Below are positions 21,920 through 30,718 of a stretch of DNA of 64,000 bases, piece by piece. The notes under the pieces were generated by a model that worked only from the letters and a program-made list of their open reading frames with translations, ran no database searches and was not told the origin of the DNA. Source of the DNA: Tigriopus japonicus (Eukaryota; Arthropoda; Copepoda; Harpacticoida; Harpacticidae); contig CM021321.1 in NCBI GenBank assembly GCA_010645155.1, forward strand, positions 5,946,788 to 6,010,787, given 5' to 3'. How positions within the stretch are numbered: position 1 is the stretch's first letter; the number at the start of each line of letters is the position of its first letter. The position numbers and the translations under genes were made by a program.

Positions 21920-24237
21920 TTAGCTTGAAATGGGTCTCATCTCTAGTTCCAAGCCAAGATCCTTGAGCTCTTCTAGCGTCTTCAGGGCGTCACTTTCTTT
22001 AATCCTCACTCGAAAGATGCCTTCTGGTCGAGAGAGCTGCTCTTTTAGGTCTGAAAATCCAAGCCCAGTAAAAGCTTTCATCTTTTTGAGAAGGACCGTT
22101 TCAGCGGACCCTTCTAAATCTTGCTCGATTTTGATAATCTTGAACAAATACAATTGAGGACCACTGGCTCGTTTCACTCTTGCTTTGTGTCCTTTGCTGT
22201 TGAGATGCACTTCCATTTGAGATTGACCCAGAGTCTGTACTTGACAAATATGGCAGTGGTGGATTTTTTGTTCCAACTCTGGTTCAAAGAGATTTCTTTG
22301 GATCTTCTCCAGAGGCTTTAATTTTGGTCTTCGGTTCTCAAGATGTGCCTGTACAAGTTCCAAGGCGGGTTTTAGGCACTCTTCCTCCCATTGACTAGGG
22401 TCTGTGGAATTCACGGCAAACACGTCAGGAATTTGCCTTCTCGGATCCAGGAAGCGATTTCTCATCCATTTGATCTGCTTACGAGCGTATTTTCTGGTGA
22501 CCAGTTTCAGTTGTTCCACTCCGTTTTGAAAGTACTTTTGACCCAACTCACTTTGTTTCTCTTCATCTGTCTCGAGCATGAGGTAATCGTGGAACTCTTT
22601 GAAACCAATGGACTGAAATATACCCAACGTGTAATCGGCGGGTTCTTGACGTTTGAGATTATAGTCCTGGAAGTTAAAAGTAAGCACTTGATAAACAACG
22701 AAGATACAGCAGTATTTATTGAAAATATATTAATTTAGTAGCCTTGTATTTGTACATCTTTTTTTCATGCCCAGTAAGAATTTGAGAAATTTGGCAAAAA
22801 AGTGGTTGCCACAAATGAGATCTCAGAATCTCCAAAAACTTACATAAAACCAATTAGCTTTATGCTCGCTCTTCAAAAGTCGGAGGCGGAATCACTATGG
22901 CTCAATACAATAAAACTGAAAAAGTACTGACCTTGTGGAAGTCTTCGAGCTCTTTGATCATTCCTCGTTGAATCATTTTGTCCACTCGTCGATCACATCT
23001 TTCATCCAAAACCTCTTGATCACATTGAACCCAAAGGATTAGAAAATTTGGAAACCTCAATGGACCTCCCAAATGACCTCCACCATTTTGGATTTGTTCT
23101 CGTAATAATTCAGAATGTCTTCTCCCAGTTTGTTGAAACACTAAATCAGGATTTAATCGAGAAACCAATCAGTTGGAGGGGTTATCGGAAGGGATATTTG
23201 TGCCTTTTTACCTTGAATTGATCTGAGGACTTTTCGACGGTTGGTTTTGTGAAGTTGACCGGCTCGATCTGGATCAATTTGTCGCAGCTTTTCATAGAGA
23301 ACTTCGTCAGAAGTATTGGAATCATCAAGATCTGCAAATTTGGTTGGTGGTTATTCGGAATATGCGTCCAAAGAGCATCAATTATCCTGGATTACTGAAA
23401 CTACAACACTTCCCATGAAGAAGAATAGTCTGTCAATTGCTAAGTTGTTGAAATGCCTTGTACAAAAAGCTGTTTCTATGGAAAATATTTTCTATTTTAG
23501 GGTGAGCCAATCCCTAAATGTGGATTATGACAAAGAACTTCCAAATCGACAATGGCAATTCATCACTTTGATCGAAGTTTTATTCCATTTAAACACAATT
23601 CCTTGGAAACTTACCATCTGTCTCACTGGATGAGGTTCTGAAAACGGATTCTTCGATAGATTCCCCAAGAGACGAGGATATCTTGTCTTCGTTAGATATT
23701 TTCGACGCAGGAGGAGACGAAGAAGACAACGACAGAGTCGAAATATCTTGGTGTCTATTATTGGCCTCTTTCAAGGATGGAGTTTCAGACTCATTTGAGC
23801 CGTCAAGCTCCTGATCGATTAGAACTTTCCACAAAAGACTCTCGATGTAATAATTTGTGCCTCCGCAGATTACCGGCATCACATTTCTTCGAAGAAGGTC
23901 TTCCACAATAGGTAGAGCCTATGTCGACCATAAACGCCATAATATTATTAGTCAATTAAGCCGGATTAGAAAGTATTTTTCCCGGATGTACCTGATTACG
24001 AAAGTCAACGACAGTGCATTTGGAAAGTGGATCCAAGAAACCAATCATATGATGAGGAGCCAAGGCGATTTCCTCGGGAGTCACTTTATTGGTGACAATG
24101 TCTAGACCCTTGTACATTTGCATGGCATCGGCGCTGATGACTTCACCCTTAAAATGGTGCGCTAATTCCAAGGCCAATTTGGACTTACCTGCACCAGTAG
24201 CGCCTAAAATAACCACCAATGGCATTCGTCCGGCCAT
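21920..24237 (-). CDS. TRIT1: tRNA dimethylallyl (isopentenyl) transferase with zinc finger
   Basis: It transfers an isopentenyl group from DMAPP to A37 of certain cytosolic and mitochondrial tRNAs. Five exons join with matching phases: 24237-23992, 23918-23615, 23331-23212, 23140-22932 and 22666-21920, giving 541 residues (human about 467). Exon 1 has the P-loop GATGAGKS (12-19), ADAMQMYKGLDIVTNKV and APHHMIGFLDP. Exon 2 has GGTNYYIESLLWKVL, then a Ser/Glu-rich insert of about 70 residues. Exon 4 has GGHLGGPLRFPN and LDERCDRRVDKM. Exon 5 has GIFQSIGFKEFHDYL and KYARKQIKWMRNRFL, then a U1-type zinc finger (C431, C434, H447, H453). After the finger about 75 residues remain that do not match the human tail and resemble the L7/L12 C-terminal domain (TGLG at 493-496). 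A strong acceptor lies 10 nt before the ATG. Neighbours NMRK, DPM2 and RPS19BP1 lie upstream on the same strand at short spacing. Family call is firm. Confidence 0.95.
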
Positions 24238-24265
24238 TTTGCGGGTACTGCAACAAAATAGTTTG
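24238..24265 (-). promoter_or_regulatory. Splice acceptor just before TRIT1 ATG
   Basis: On the minus strand CTATTTTGTTGCAG|TACCCG ends 10 nt before the ATG (AG at 24249-24248). It is a textbook 3' splice site with a pyrimidine-rich tract. It could be a cis acceptor of a 5' UTR intron or a spliced-leader trans-splice site, the latter suggested by the NMRK stop only 124 bp upstream. Confidence 0.6.
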
Positions 24266-24361
24266 ACACATTACGGCTCGTTTCCAACTTGAGAGGTCGA
24301 GACGGAAAAGAAAATGTTTTCCTTGTGAGAATGAATATATTTCGGGCTATAAATCTTAACG

Positions 24362-24994
24362 TCATTGTGGCATTATTCGTTTTAGGATGACTTCCAGAAC
24401 GGCCCGAAACTCTTGGGTGCCATCGAGGAAATCAATTTGTTCGGCCATAGAAGCGCGGAGAAGACTTTCATTCCGTTGATAATGCGGCCAAACCACGGTC
24501 TCGAAATAATTGGGAACATCAGGTGGATCATAAATGCGTTGGTTCCGCCGATATCGACACGCCTCATAGTCGAGAGTGAGGAAAAATCGGCGATCACAGG
24601 CATTTCGGATTGGATCATGATTGAAGAGGGTGATGCCCTCCAGGATAACGACCGGTTGTTTGAAGTCATGGCCCAAAGATCGAAGATCATTAACCACTTT
24701 TAACTGGTCTTTGGTCAGTGGAATCAAATTCGAATTGGCTTCGGATGGACGGTGAGTTTGACCGTGAAAGACGTCTTCATAGAGTTGATCCATATCACAA
24801 GCAGTGGGAAGTTCCCAGTTAATGTGATTAAGCGTGGGTACCCATTGGTGATTGGGATGATCTTCGGGGTAATAGTAGTCATCTTGGTTCACGTGGCGAA
24901 CTCGGGGGAAAATTGCCGTAAGAGCCTGAGCTAACGTGGATTTGCCAGCGCAAGTAGCGCCACTAATACCTATAATCAATCCGGCACGGCTCAT
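24362..24994 (-). CDS. NMRK1: Nicotinamide riboside kinase
   Basis: It phosphorylates nicotinamide riboside to NMN in the NAD salvage pathway, in the cytosol. An intronless 210-residue P-loop kinase of the NMRK family (human NMRK1 is 199 residues). The Walker A segment GISGATCAGKSTLAQAL lies at residues 9-25. HVNQDDYYYPEDHP follows, including the conserved DDYY region that binds the riboside. NWELPTACDMDQL, VVILEGITLFNH (the catalytic/base-binding region) and FLTLDYEACRYRRNQR (the lid, with Arg pairs) follow, then RIYDPPDVPNYFETVVWPHY, a family signature. It sits between DPM2 (92 bp upstream) and TRIT1 (124 bp downstream) on the same strand. I cannot separate NMRK1 from NMRK2 by eye, and an invertebrate single-copy gene is likely. 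The ATG at 24994 directly precedes the P-loop segment, as in the family. Confidence 0.92.
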   Translation of the reverse strand: MSRAGLIIGISGATCAGKSTLAQALTAIFPRVRHVNQDDYYYPEDHPNHQWVPTLNHINWELPTACDMDQLYEDVFHGQTHRPSEANSNLIPLTKDQLKVVNDLRSLGHDFKQPVVILEGITLFNHDPIRNACDRRFFLTLDYEACRYRRNQRIYDPPDVPNYFETVVWPHYQRNESLLRASMAEQIDFLDGTQEFRAVLEVILKRIMPQ

Positions 24995-25086
24995 TGTCTT
25001 CTTTATAGGTCTATGATCATTCGATTGGACGGTTTCAGATCCATTAATTGATTAATCAGCTGTTTTTTTTTTGGGGGTGGGCATCC

Positions 25087-25347
25087 TTATCGTCGACCAC
25101 AATCAGACTCCCGGCGATCTTGTCGCACTAACTGATAAGCCCGACACCATAAGGCCGATGCTATCACGGTCCCGAAAAATGCGGGCCAAGCTAGAGCCGT
25201 GGCTGGCGAAGGAAACCAAGGCTCGACCCAAGGTCGATAAGCCGGTTCCACAAACGGCAATCCGATCACACACACGGTATAATAAGTCAAGCACACCGAC
25301 ACTACTCCCAATTGACACTGGCCACGCCAATGTTCGGGCCAAGGCAT
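25087..25347 (-). CDS. DPM2: Dolichol-phosphate mannosyltransferase subunit 2
   Basis: A small regulatory subunit of the ER dolichol-phosphate-mannose synthase; it stabilises the catalytic complex that supplies mannose for GPI anchors and N-glycans. An intronless 86-residue protein (human 84). It has two hydrophobic membrane segments: TM1 around VVSVCLTYYTVCVIGLPFVE, where TYYT...LPF is the DPM2 hallmark, and TM2 around ALAWPAFFGTVIASALWCRA. A short basic cytosolic tail follows (RQDRRESDCGRR). The ATG at 25347 gives the expected length. The stop of RPS19BP1 is only 26 bp upstream on the same strand, with an AG (TTATCTAG) 13-14 nt before the ATG. No room exists for an independent conventional promoter outside the RPS19BP1 coding sequence. 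The call is strong for so small a protein because of the TYYT-LPF pattern and topology. Confidence 0.85.
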   Translation of the reverse strand: MPWPEHWRGQCQLGVVSVCLTYYTVCVIGLPFVEPAYRPWVEPWFPSPATALAWPAFFGTVIASALWCRAYQLVRQDRRESDCGRR

Positions 25348-25373
25348 GAGGCAAACGGGCTCTAGATAAGATC

Positions 25374-25937
25374 TTAAAAATCGGTCTTTCCCTTCTTCCT
25401 TTTTCCCGAGGATGATCCGGTAGTTTTCGGTTCAAGCGGAGAATGAAGGAACGGAGCGGCTTGCCACTTCTCAAAGTCTTCGTCGGTAAAAACCGAGGAT
25501 GAGTCCACGGGTTCTTGGGCGACTTCGGTCCAAGCCCGTTTGAGTTGCAGGTTGTGTTTTTGCACCACTCGACCCACTTCAGCCTCGACTTTGTGCGAGG
25601 ACAAGGACAGCAGTTTCTTCACGTTCCGGTCTATGGAGGCTTGGGAGGCCGATCCCGATAGTTGAACCACTGAGTATTGACTGGGATCGACGAGTTTGAA
25701 GCGGGGAGCCTTGAGCGCGCTGACCGTCTTTTGCGACGTGTGATGGCTTTGTCGGAGCTTTTGATAGGCCTTCTTGAGGCCCCGCCGATCCGAAGGTAAG
25801 CGGTCTTTGAGTTTAAGCTGGGATGGAGCCGGAGGATTCAGACCCCGGGATGGCTGTTGATGCTTCTTCTTGTTCTTGTCGTCCGTCGCTTGAAAGGCCT
25901 TTTCGATTTCGCCCTTGAGCAACCGTAAAGCCATCAC
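25374..25937 (-). CDS. RPS19BP1: Active regulator of SIRT1 / RPS19-binding protein 1
   Basis: A nucleolar basic protein of the AROS family; in mammals it binds RPS19 and SIRT1 and takes part in small-subunit biogenesis. An intronless 187-residue protein, longer than human (136). The N-terminus MMALRLLKGEIEKAF resembles the family start. The middle is Lys/Arg/Ser-rich. The conserved C-terminal half has NVKKLLSLSSHKVEAEVGRV with VVQKHNLQLKRAW, then the signature VFTDEDFEKWQ close to the C-terminus, equivalent to VFTEEDFQKF in mammals. The last residues SSSGKRKKGKTDF are basic, unlike human, where the protein ends soon after the signature. It is the first gene of the tight minus-strand cluster; 797 bp upstream lies the divergent TREX-like gene, so the space between could be a shared promoter. 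SIRT1 regulation in this organism is not shown; the family is fairly clear from the C-terminal signature. Confidence 0.8.
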   Translation of the reverse strand: MMALRLLKGEIEKAFQATDDKNKKKHQQPSRGLNPPAPSQLKLKDRLPSDRRGLKKAYQKLRQSHHTSQKTVSALKAPRFKLVDPSQYSVVQLSGSASQASIDRNVKKLLSLSSHKVEAEVGRVVQKHNLQLKRAWTEVAQEPVDSSSVFTDEDFEKWQAAPFLHSPLEPKTTGSSSGKRKKGKTDF

Positions 25938-26734
25938 CTGGGTCTACAGAACCCGCTGGTTCTTAGCACATACACACGCTAATCCAACCGATCGCACTCA
26001 CTTTCACTAGAAATGTTGAATCAATAACTCCGAAACGGTGTTTGTTATCTTCGAGAAAAGGAGGAATAAGTTTAGGAAAAAGCAGCGTGTTCCAAAACAC
26101 GAAAACACACGTGCTAAATAATGATGAGTGTGACCAACTTTGAACGTAGTTGTTCAATCAACACAAGGGCAGGCTCCCAAATATTTAAGACGCATTGTCA
26201 TTGTGAGAAATATGTGATCCAGTTAAAACGAGGCTGGCCCTAGGGACTCAAATCATCCCAATATGGGCGAGATACTTTCCAAACCGCACTTGATCTCATG
26301 TGTTAAGATTCACATTTTCGCATTCACAGACTTGGTTAAGATCCCTCAAATATCATTCAATGATCATTCACATCCAATACTGATTTTAGACGAAAAGATC
26401 CAATTCGAATCCATTAATGGTCCTTTCTTCATTGACAAGAAGTGGCTACACTGGCTTGACGCTGGAGACGCTAAAAGTTAGCGCCGCTAGCGCTATCACA
26501 TCTCCAAGTAAAAGAGGTACTCTGTTTTTTCAGGCCAGCGTTGCTTTGTTGACATACACTCCCTAACTTGTTCACAGACAAAGTGTATTTGATAGTGATT
26601 GCACCACTGAACTAATCCAGGCTAATCCACTCCCATCCATGTATTGAGGGCGTGTTGGTGCTTGTCCTTGAAACCCAAGGGTTCCGATGACTATCGATGC
26701 CATTTAGCTTTGGATTCACGATCACGATATTCGT
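25938..26734. promoter_or_regulatory. Divergent intergenic region RPS19BP1 / TREX-like
   Basis: A 797-bp gap between divergent genes, likely holding promoters for both. No TATA box stands out, and the short open frames in it (25963-26157 minus, 26263-26481 plus) have no motif. Confidence 0.45.
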
Positions 26735-28096
26735 GTGATGGCCCAAAACCACCCCGAGCAGACCTCCGAGCTCACGGATCAAGCTCTCCAATTGGCCTTG
26801 GCTCAACTTATGAGTCCCGAACGCGTTCCTCCTATCAATGACCAGACCCGATCCACTCTCCAGCGTCATGTTGAGCGCCAGTCCCGAGCGCAACCGCGTC
26901 CAGTCGCCGCTCCCCCGCCTTCTAACCTCCCCACCGATGTCCCACAAGAGTTGCCCCACTCCGTACAGACCCTGGTTTTCTTCGATACTGAGGCCACGGG
27001 ACTTCGGGATGGAGGATCTGGGCCCCGGATCACCGAATTGGCCTTGGTCGCCATGAGTGCGACGGCCTTTCGCCAATTTGAGCGAACCTTGCGCAGTTCA
27101 CCCCATCCCAATCATGCCCGCCCTCGGGTATTAAATCGATTGAATCTGTGCTTCCATCCTGGACGACCTATTCCACCCAGAGTTTCGGATTTGACCGGCT
27201 TGGATAACGAAGGTTTAGAGCACGAGCCGCGTTTTTCCGCTCAGACCGTCGCATTACTGCGCGCTTTTCTGGACCCTCTTCCGCCCCCAATTTGCCTACT
27301 AGCCCACAATGCCCACGCTTATGACGTGCCTTTATTGGGGGCTGAAATTCGGAAAGCTTTGTCCGACACTCAGCCTCTAGACTTTGATTACCTCGTCCTG
27401 GACACATTACACGCCCTCCGAAAGATCTGCTCCGCGCAATCTCGTCCACCCCCTGTACCGAGTCCCGATCACGAGAGTTCCGACGATGACCTCGGGGTGC
27501 AACCCATTGTCTATTCTGATTCCGAACACGAGCTTCACATCGATCCGGACGACATTTCGGATCGGGATCTACTGGAAGCATCAGTAGCGACGCATCGGGA
27601 GACTTGGGAAGGGGTGCAAACGCCTTCGCTCACCACCACGCCCAGCAAAGGCTTTTCAACCCCCCTGACTCCCCCTACTTCCTCGGCTAAACGACCTACG
27701 CAAAATCATCGTGTCAAGCCTACCCCTTTGCCGTTCGTGGGTATACCGGACACCATGTACGATCACATAGATGTAACACCGGATAAGGAAAGTGGAGTAA
27801 GACGTGGTCACCATCCCCCACCTCCGGCCCCGAAGCGACGTAAGAAGCTAGCCGCCGCCGATCCCGGTTGTTCGGGAGTAAATCGAGCCAAGAAGCGACT
27901 CGATTTCAATCAACCACCGTCTTTCAAACTACCTCAACTTCATGAGCATTTTTTGGGCGCATTACCCGCGGAAAGTCATGGGGCTGAGAGCGATTGTCTT
28001 AGTCTTTTGCGGGTGTGTGCCACTCAAGCGTCGGACATCTTGGACCTCATTCCGAGCGATGCCAAATCATTCGCTAGCGTGAAGCCCATGTGGTAA
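26735..28096 (+). CDS. TREX1: TREX-like DEDDh 3'-5' exonuclease
   Basis: A 3'-5' DNA exonuclease of the TREX1/TREX2 type, which degrades excess DNA. A single exon of 453 residues. Exo I is FFDTEATGL (D84, E86) and Exo II is LLAHNAHAYDVPLL (D197). Exo III is SHGAESDCLSLLRVC (H415, D420), matching the H-x-A-E-x-D pattern of TREX proteins, so the full catalytic set is present. LTGLDNEGL precedes Exo II as in the family. Unusual features are an N-terminal extension of about 75 residues and an acidic, proline-rich insert of about 165 residues between Exo II and Exo III (around 240-400) with basic patches (PKRRKK). Human TREX1 instead has a C-terminal membrane anchor, and none is seen here; the protein ends at KPMW. 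It is divergent from RPS19BP1. Naming it TREX1 rather than TREX2 is arbitrary. Confidence 0.88.
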   Translation: MMAQNHPEQTSELTDQALQLALAQLMSPERVPPINDQTRSTLQRHVERQSRAQPRPVAAPPPSNLPTDVPQELPHSVQTLVFFDTEATGLRDGGSGPRITELALVAMSATAFRQFERTLRSSPHPNHARPRVLNRLNLCFHPGRPIPPRVSDLTGLDNEGLEHEPRFSAQTVALLRAFLDPLPPPICLLAHNAHAYDVPLLGAEIRKALSDTQPLDFDYLVLDTLHALRKICSAQSRPPPVPSPDHESSDDDLGVQPIVYSDSEHELHIDPDDISDRDLLEASVATHRETWEGVQTPSLTTTPSKGFSTPLTPPTSSAKRPTQNHRVKPTPLPFVGIPDTMYDHIDVTPDKESGVRRGHHPPPPAPKRRKKLAAADPGCSGVNRAKKRLDFNQPPSFKLPQLHEHFLGALPAESHGAESDCLSLLRVCATQASDILDLIPSDAKSFASVKPMW

Positions 28097-29396
28097 AGGA
28101 ATAATCTCAATCGCAGTTTCTTCACTTCTAGCAATGTGTTACAATGCCCAATTGAATTATGTTATATTATGATTGGCACGGAGCTTGTCAAGCTTGAAAG
28201 AGTTTTTACTTTTATACAAATATATCTATTTGAACCCGGGGCATCTATTCTTATGCCTCTTGATTTTAATAAAAAGAGTTCCTTGACTTATGCAATCAAT
28301 ATTCCAGCTTCGAATTCCATTTATTGACGAATTTCAAGTATATTGAACATTCAACTTATTTTTATGGAATTTTTTTTTTAGTGAGATAGAGTGAAATGGC
28401 AAGACAAACACTGCAGAAACGATGAAATTCTGACCCGCTTCAAACTTTTAAAGCTTTTTCTTGTGTTTTGGGTCTCTGCCTTTTGGCATTCAAATTCTGG
28501 AAATGAAACCAAATACTAATACAAGACTTCAAATACCGGATCAGTACGAGGTTAACCTTTTTCCTCTTTGCTCTGAGATTAGGTAAAGGTAAGATTTTCG
28601 TTTTCATATTGCCATTACTTATGATTGCCGTTATCTTTTTCGTATAAAGAAGATCGTACATTGCACTCGCTTGATTATATTGCCTTCAAAATTCCTGAGG
28701 CTAGTTTTTAAGACACAAAAGATCGATCTTAAGATCGTACTATAGTACTATAAGTCCGATCTTGAGATCGATCTTTGCGGCTAAAAAACTAGCCTCTGAA
28801 CTCCAACTATGTTCCTTGTTATTTGATTCCTTGAGTGCAGAGGTCTGTCAGGCTATCCTTTCCTTGACAAACTTCCGGTTTGTTACTTCCTTGAAGGGCA
28901 GAGCTCTCTTTGATCCGTCACCCTGTAGAAGGGACCACTGAGACTGGAGGACGACAAATGTCTGTCCTCGTTCGGGAAGTGAGTTCCAGTGTTCCCCTTG
29001 CTCCCAAATCCTCAGTAGTGCACGATGTCATAACTCCAGCACCTGGTTCATCCATTCAGCCCGGTCTTTAACCCTCAAACGGATTTCTCTTTCGTCATCG
29101 TTGACGGATGTACAGTACGTGGCGATTTACATTCGCGTTATTTGCATGAACGCTATAAAAGCCTATTGGGTGTCGTGAATCCCTGAAAAAGATGGAAAGG
29201 GCAATGCAGTTTGAGACAGGTATTATTATCATGGATCGCCTGATAAGAGGCACTAAATCTCGTTTGGCGATCGATCCAATCAAATCCTAGTGGAAATATG
29301 TCCGTGGAAGTTGGTCAGATTTCGTGATGAGATCACAATCAGCATCCTTTACCGCACATTGTTCATATCCTTGGGCTTGCCACTCCTTCCAGAGCC
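28097..29396. other. TREX 3' flank and PGAP2 5' region
   Basis: Gene-free. An AATAAA-like signal at about 28268 could end the TREX transcript. Apart from the 100-bp palindrome at 28697-28796 I see no structure. The last few hundred bases would hold the PGAP2 promoter and 5' UTR. Confidence 0.45.
28697..28796. repeat. 100-bp near-perfect palindrome
   Basis: It starts GAGGCTAGTTTTTAAG and ends CTAAAAAACTAGCCTC. Inner blocks AAAGATCGATCTTAAGATCG and CGATCTTGAGATCGATCTTT are complementary, and the centre is GTACTATAGTAC. The transcript of either strand would form one long hairpin with few mismatches. It could be a small palindromic MITE or a hairpin RNA source; no target duplication was found. 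Confidence 0.75.
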
Positions 29397-30692
29397 ATGA
29401 GCGACCCAATTCTGCGATTTCACTTCCGGACTCTGTTGGCGGGCACGGTGGGACTGCCTTTTATGGCCTCCATAATCTGTGTCTTGACCACCATCATCCG
29501 GTATCCGGTAAGCCATACACCTTCAATCCATGACCAGGCCTATCATTACAAATTTATTGATTTGTTATTAATTATGAATGTGACCACCCTTGGTTTTTTG
29601 GTTCATTGGGTTAGGCGTGTTTTCAAGATGGAACTTGAAATTGGCGGGGGTGCACTGGGGCTTTCTCAAAAGAGAATGGGTCAATGTTCCCTCAAACGAA
29701 GGGGAGAAATGGGATCGGCTGCGAGACAGGGTAAAAGTAGTCGAAGTAGTAAAAGTGGAACAACAACAACACTGCCAAGTGGGACAAAATGGCACGCAAA
29801 TCGTCGAACTCGGGATGGCACTTGATCACGTTTCAATTGCGTCAATTAGCCGCGGCCACGATCAGTTTACCTTTGGGTGGATTTGTTTTTTGCATTGCCG
29901 GTTCAATTTTGAACCACTTTGAGGTACTTCAACCAAAAATAGAATCTCCAACTTTGTTTCTTTTCCACTTACCTAATGGAGATATTTCCTTAGTCATGAG
30001 AGTGAGGGAACTCTACGGTTATTTTACTCTTGAATCTCTTTCAGAATGCGAATTATACACACTGTGAGGTGACCAATTTCGCGCCGAGTATTTCCGCGGC
30101 CATCGGGACGTTCAAGCCTCAAAGATACATTTGGCAAGGCTGTATCGCTCTTCATTGTGCTCCTCGATTTCTGTTTGCCTTCCTCCACGCCCATCATTTC
30201 CACCAACGACTCCCTCATACAACCTTAAACGCGATCCTAGTCAAATTGGTTTTGATTGTTCATGTGGTAGAGATCCTGGGCCTTTTGGCCTTGACCATTG
30301 TGAGTTCCCATGAGAATTTCCCCATTCACAAGACCGCTTTCGGCACGTTCATCTTTTGCTCGCTCATTTACATGTGTGTGAGTGTGTACTTGTGCTGTCG
30401 AGCGGGTTATTCCGCCCAGAATCACTACGAACGATATGCCGTGATTCTCAAGAAACGGTTTCTCCGGATCACATTGTTCAGTGTGATATTGATGCTCTAC
30501 TTCTATTGGAGACACAACGAGTATTGCGAACCTTATGTGTACAGCTTCTTCTGCATCTGTGAATACGTGATAGTGCTGTCGAATATGGCCTTTCATGGCA
30601 CCGCCTACTACGACTTTTATGCATCGGATTGCCTCGTTACCCGATCCACCCTCGATTACAGACCCTTGTCAAGTGTGGATTCGTCAATTTGA
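29397..30692 (+). CDS. PGAP2: Post-GPI attachment to proteins factor 2
   Basis: A Frag1/DRAM/Sfk1-family Golgi membrane protein needed for fatty-acid remodelling of GPI-anchored proteins. The shared exon is 30045-30692 (215 residues, acceptor CTCTTTCAG|AATGCG). It has NYTHCEVTNFAPSISAAIG, PQRYIWQGCIALHCAPRFL, VVEILGLLALTIVSSHE, FYWRHNEYCEPYVYSFF and VVLSNMAFHGTAYYDF, all matching PGAP2. Two different first coding exons fit in phase 0. Exon a is 29397-29507 (37 codons, donor CCG|GTAAGC). Exon b is 29789-29923 (45 codons, donor GAG|GTACTT). Each encodes an alternative TM1 with the same spacing (L--F--R-L-A-T--LP). The products are 252 or 260 residues; human is 254. FANCE starts 26 bp after the stop. 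Family call is firm; which first exon is used must come from transcripts. Confidence 0.9.
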
Positions 30693-30718
30693 GAGGTATC
30701 ATCATCCCTTTTTTGACT

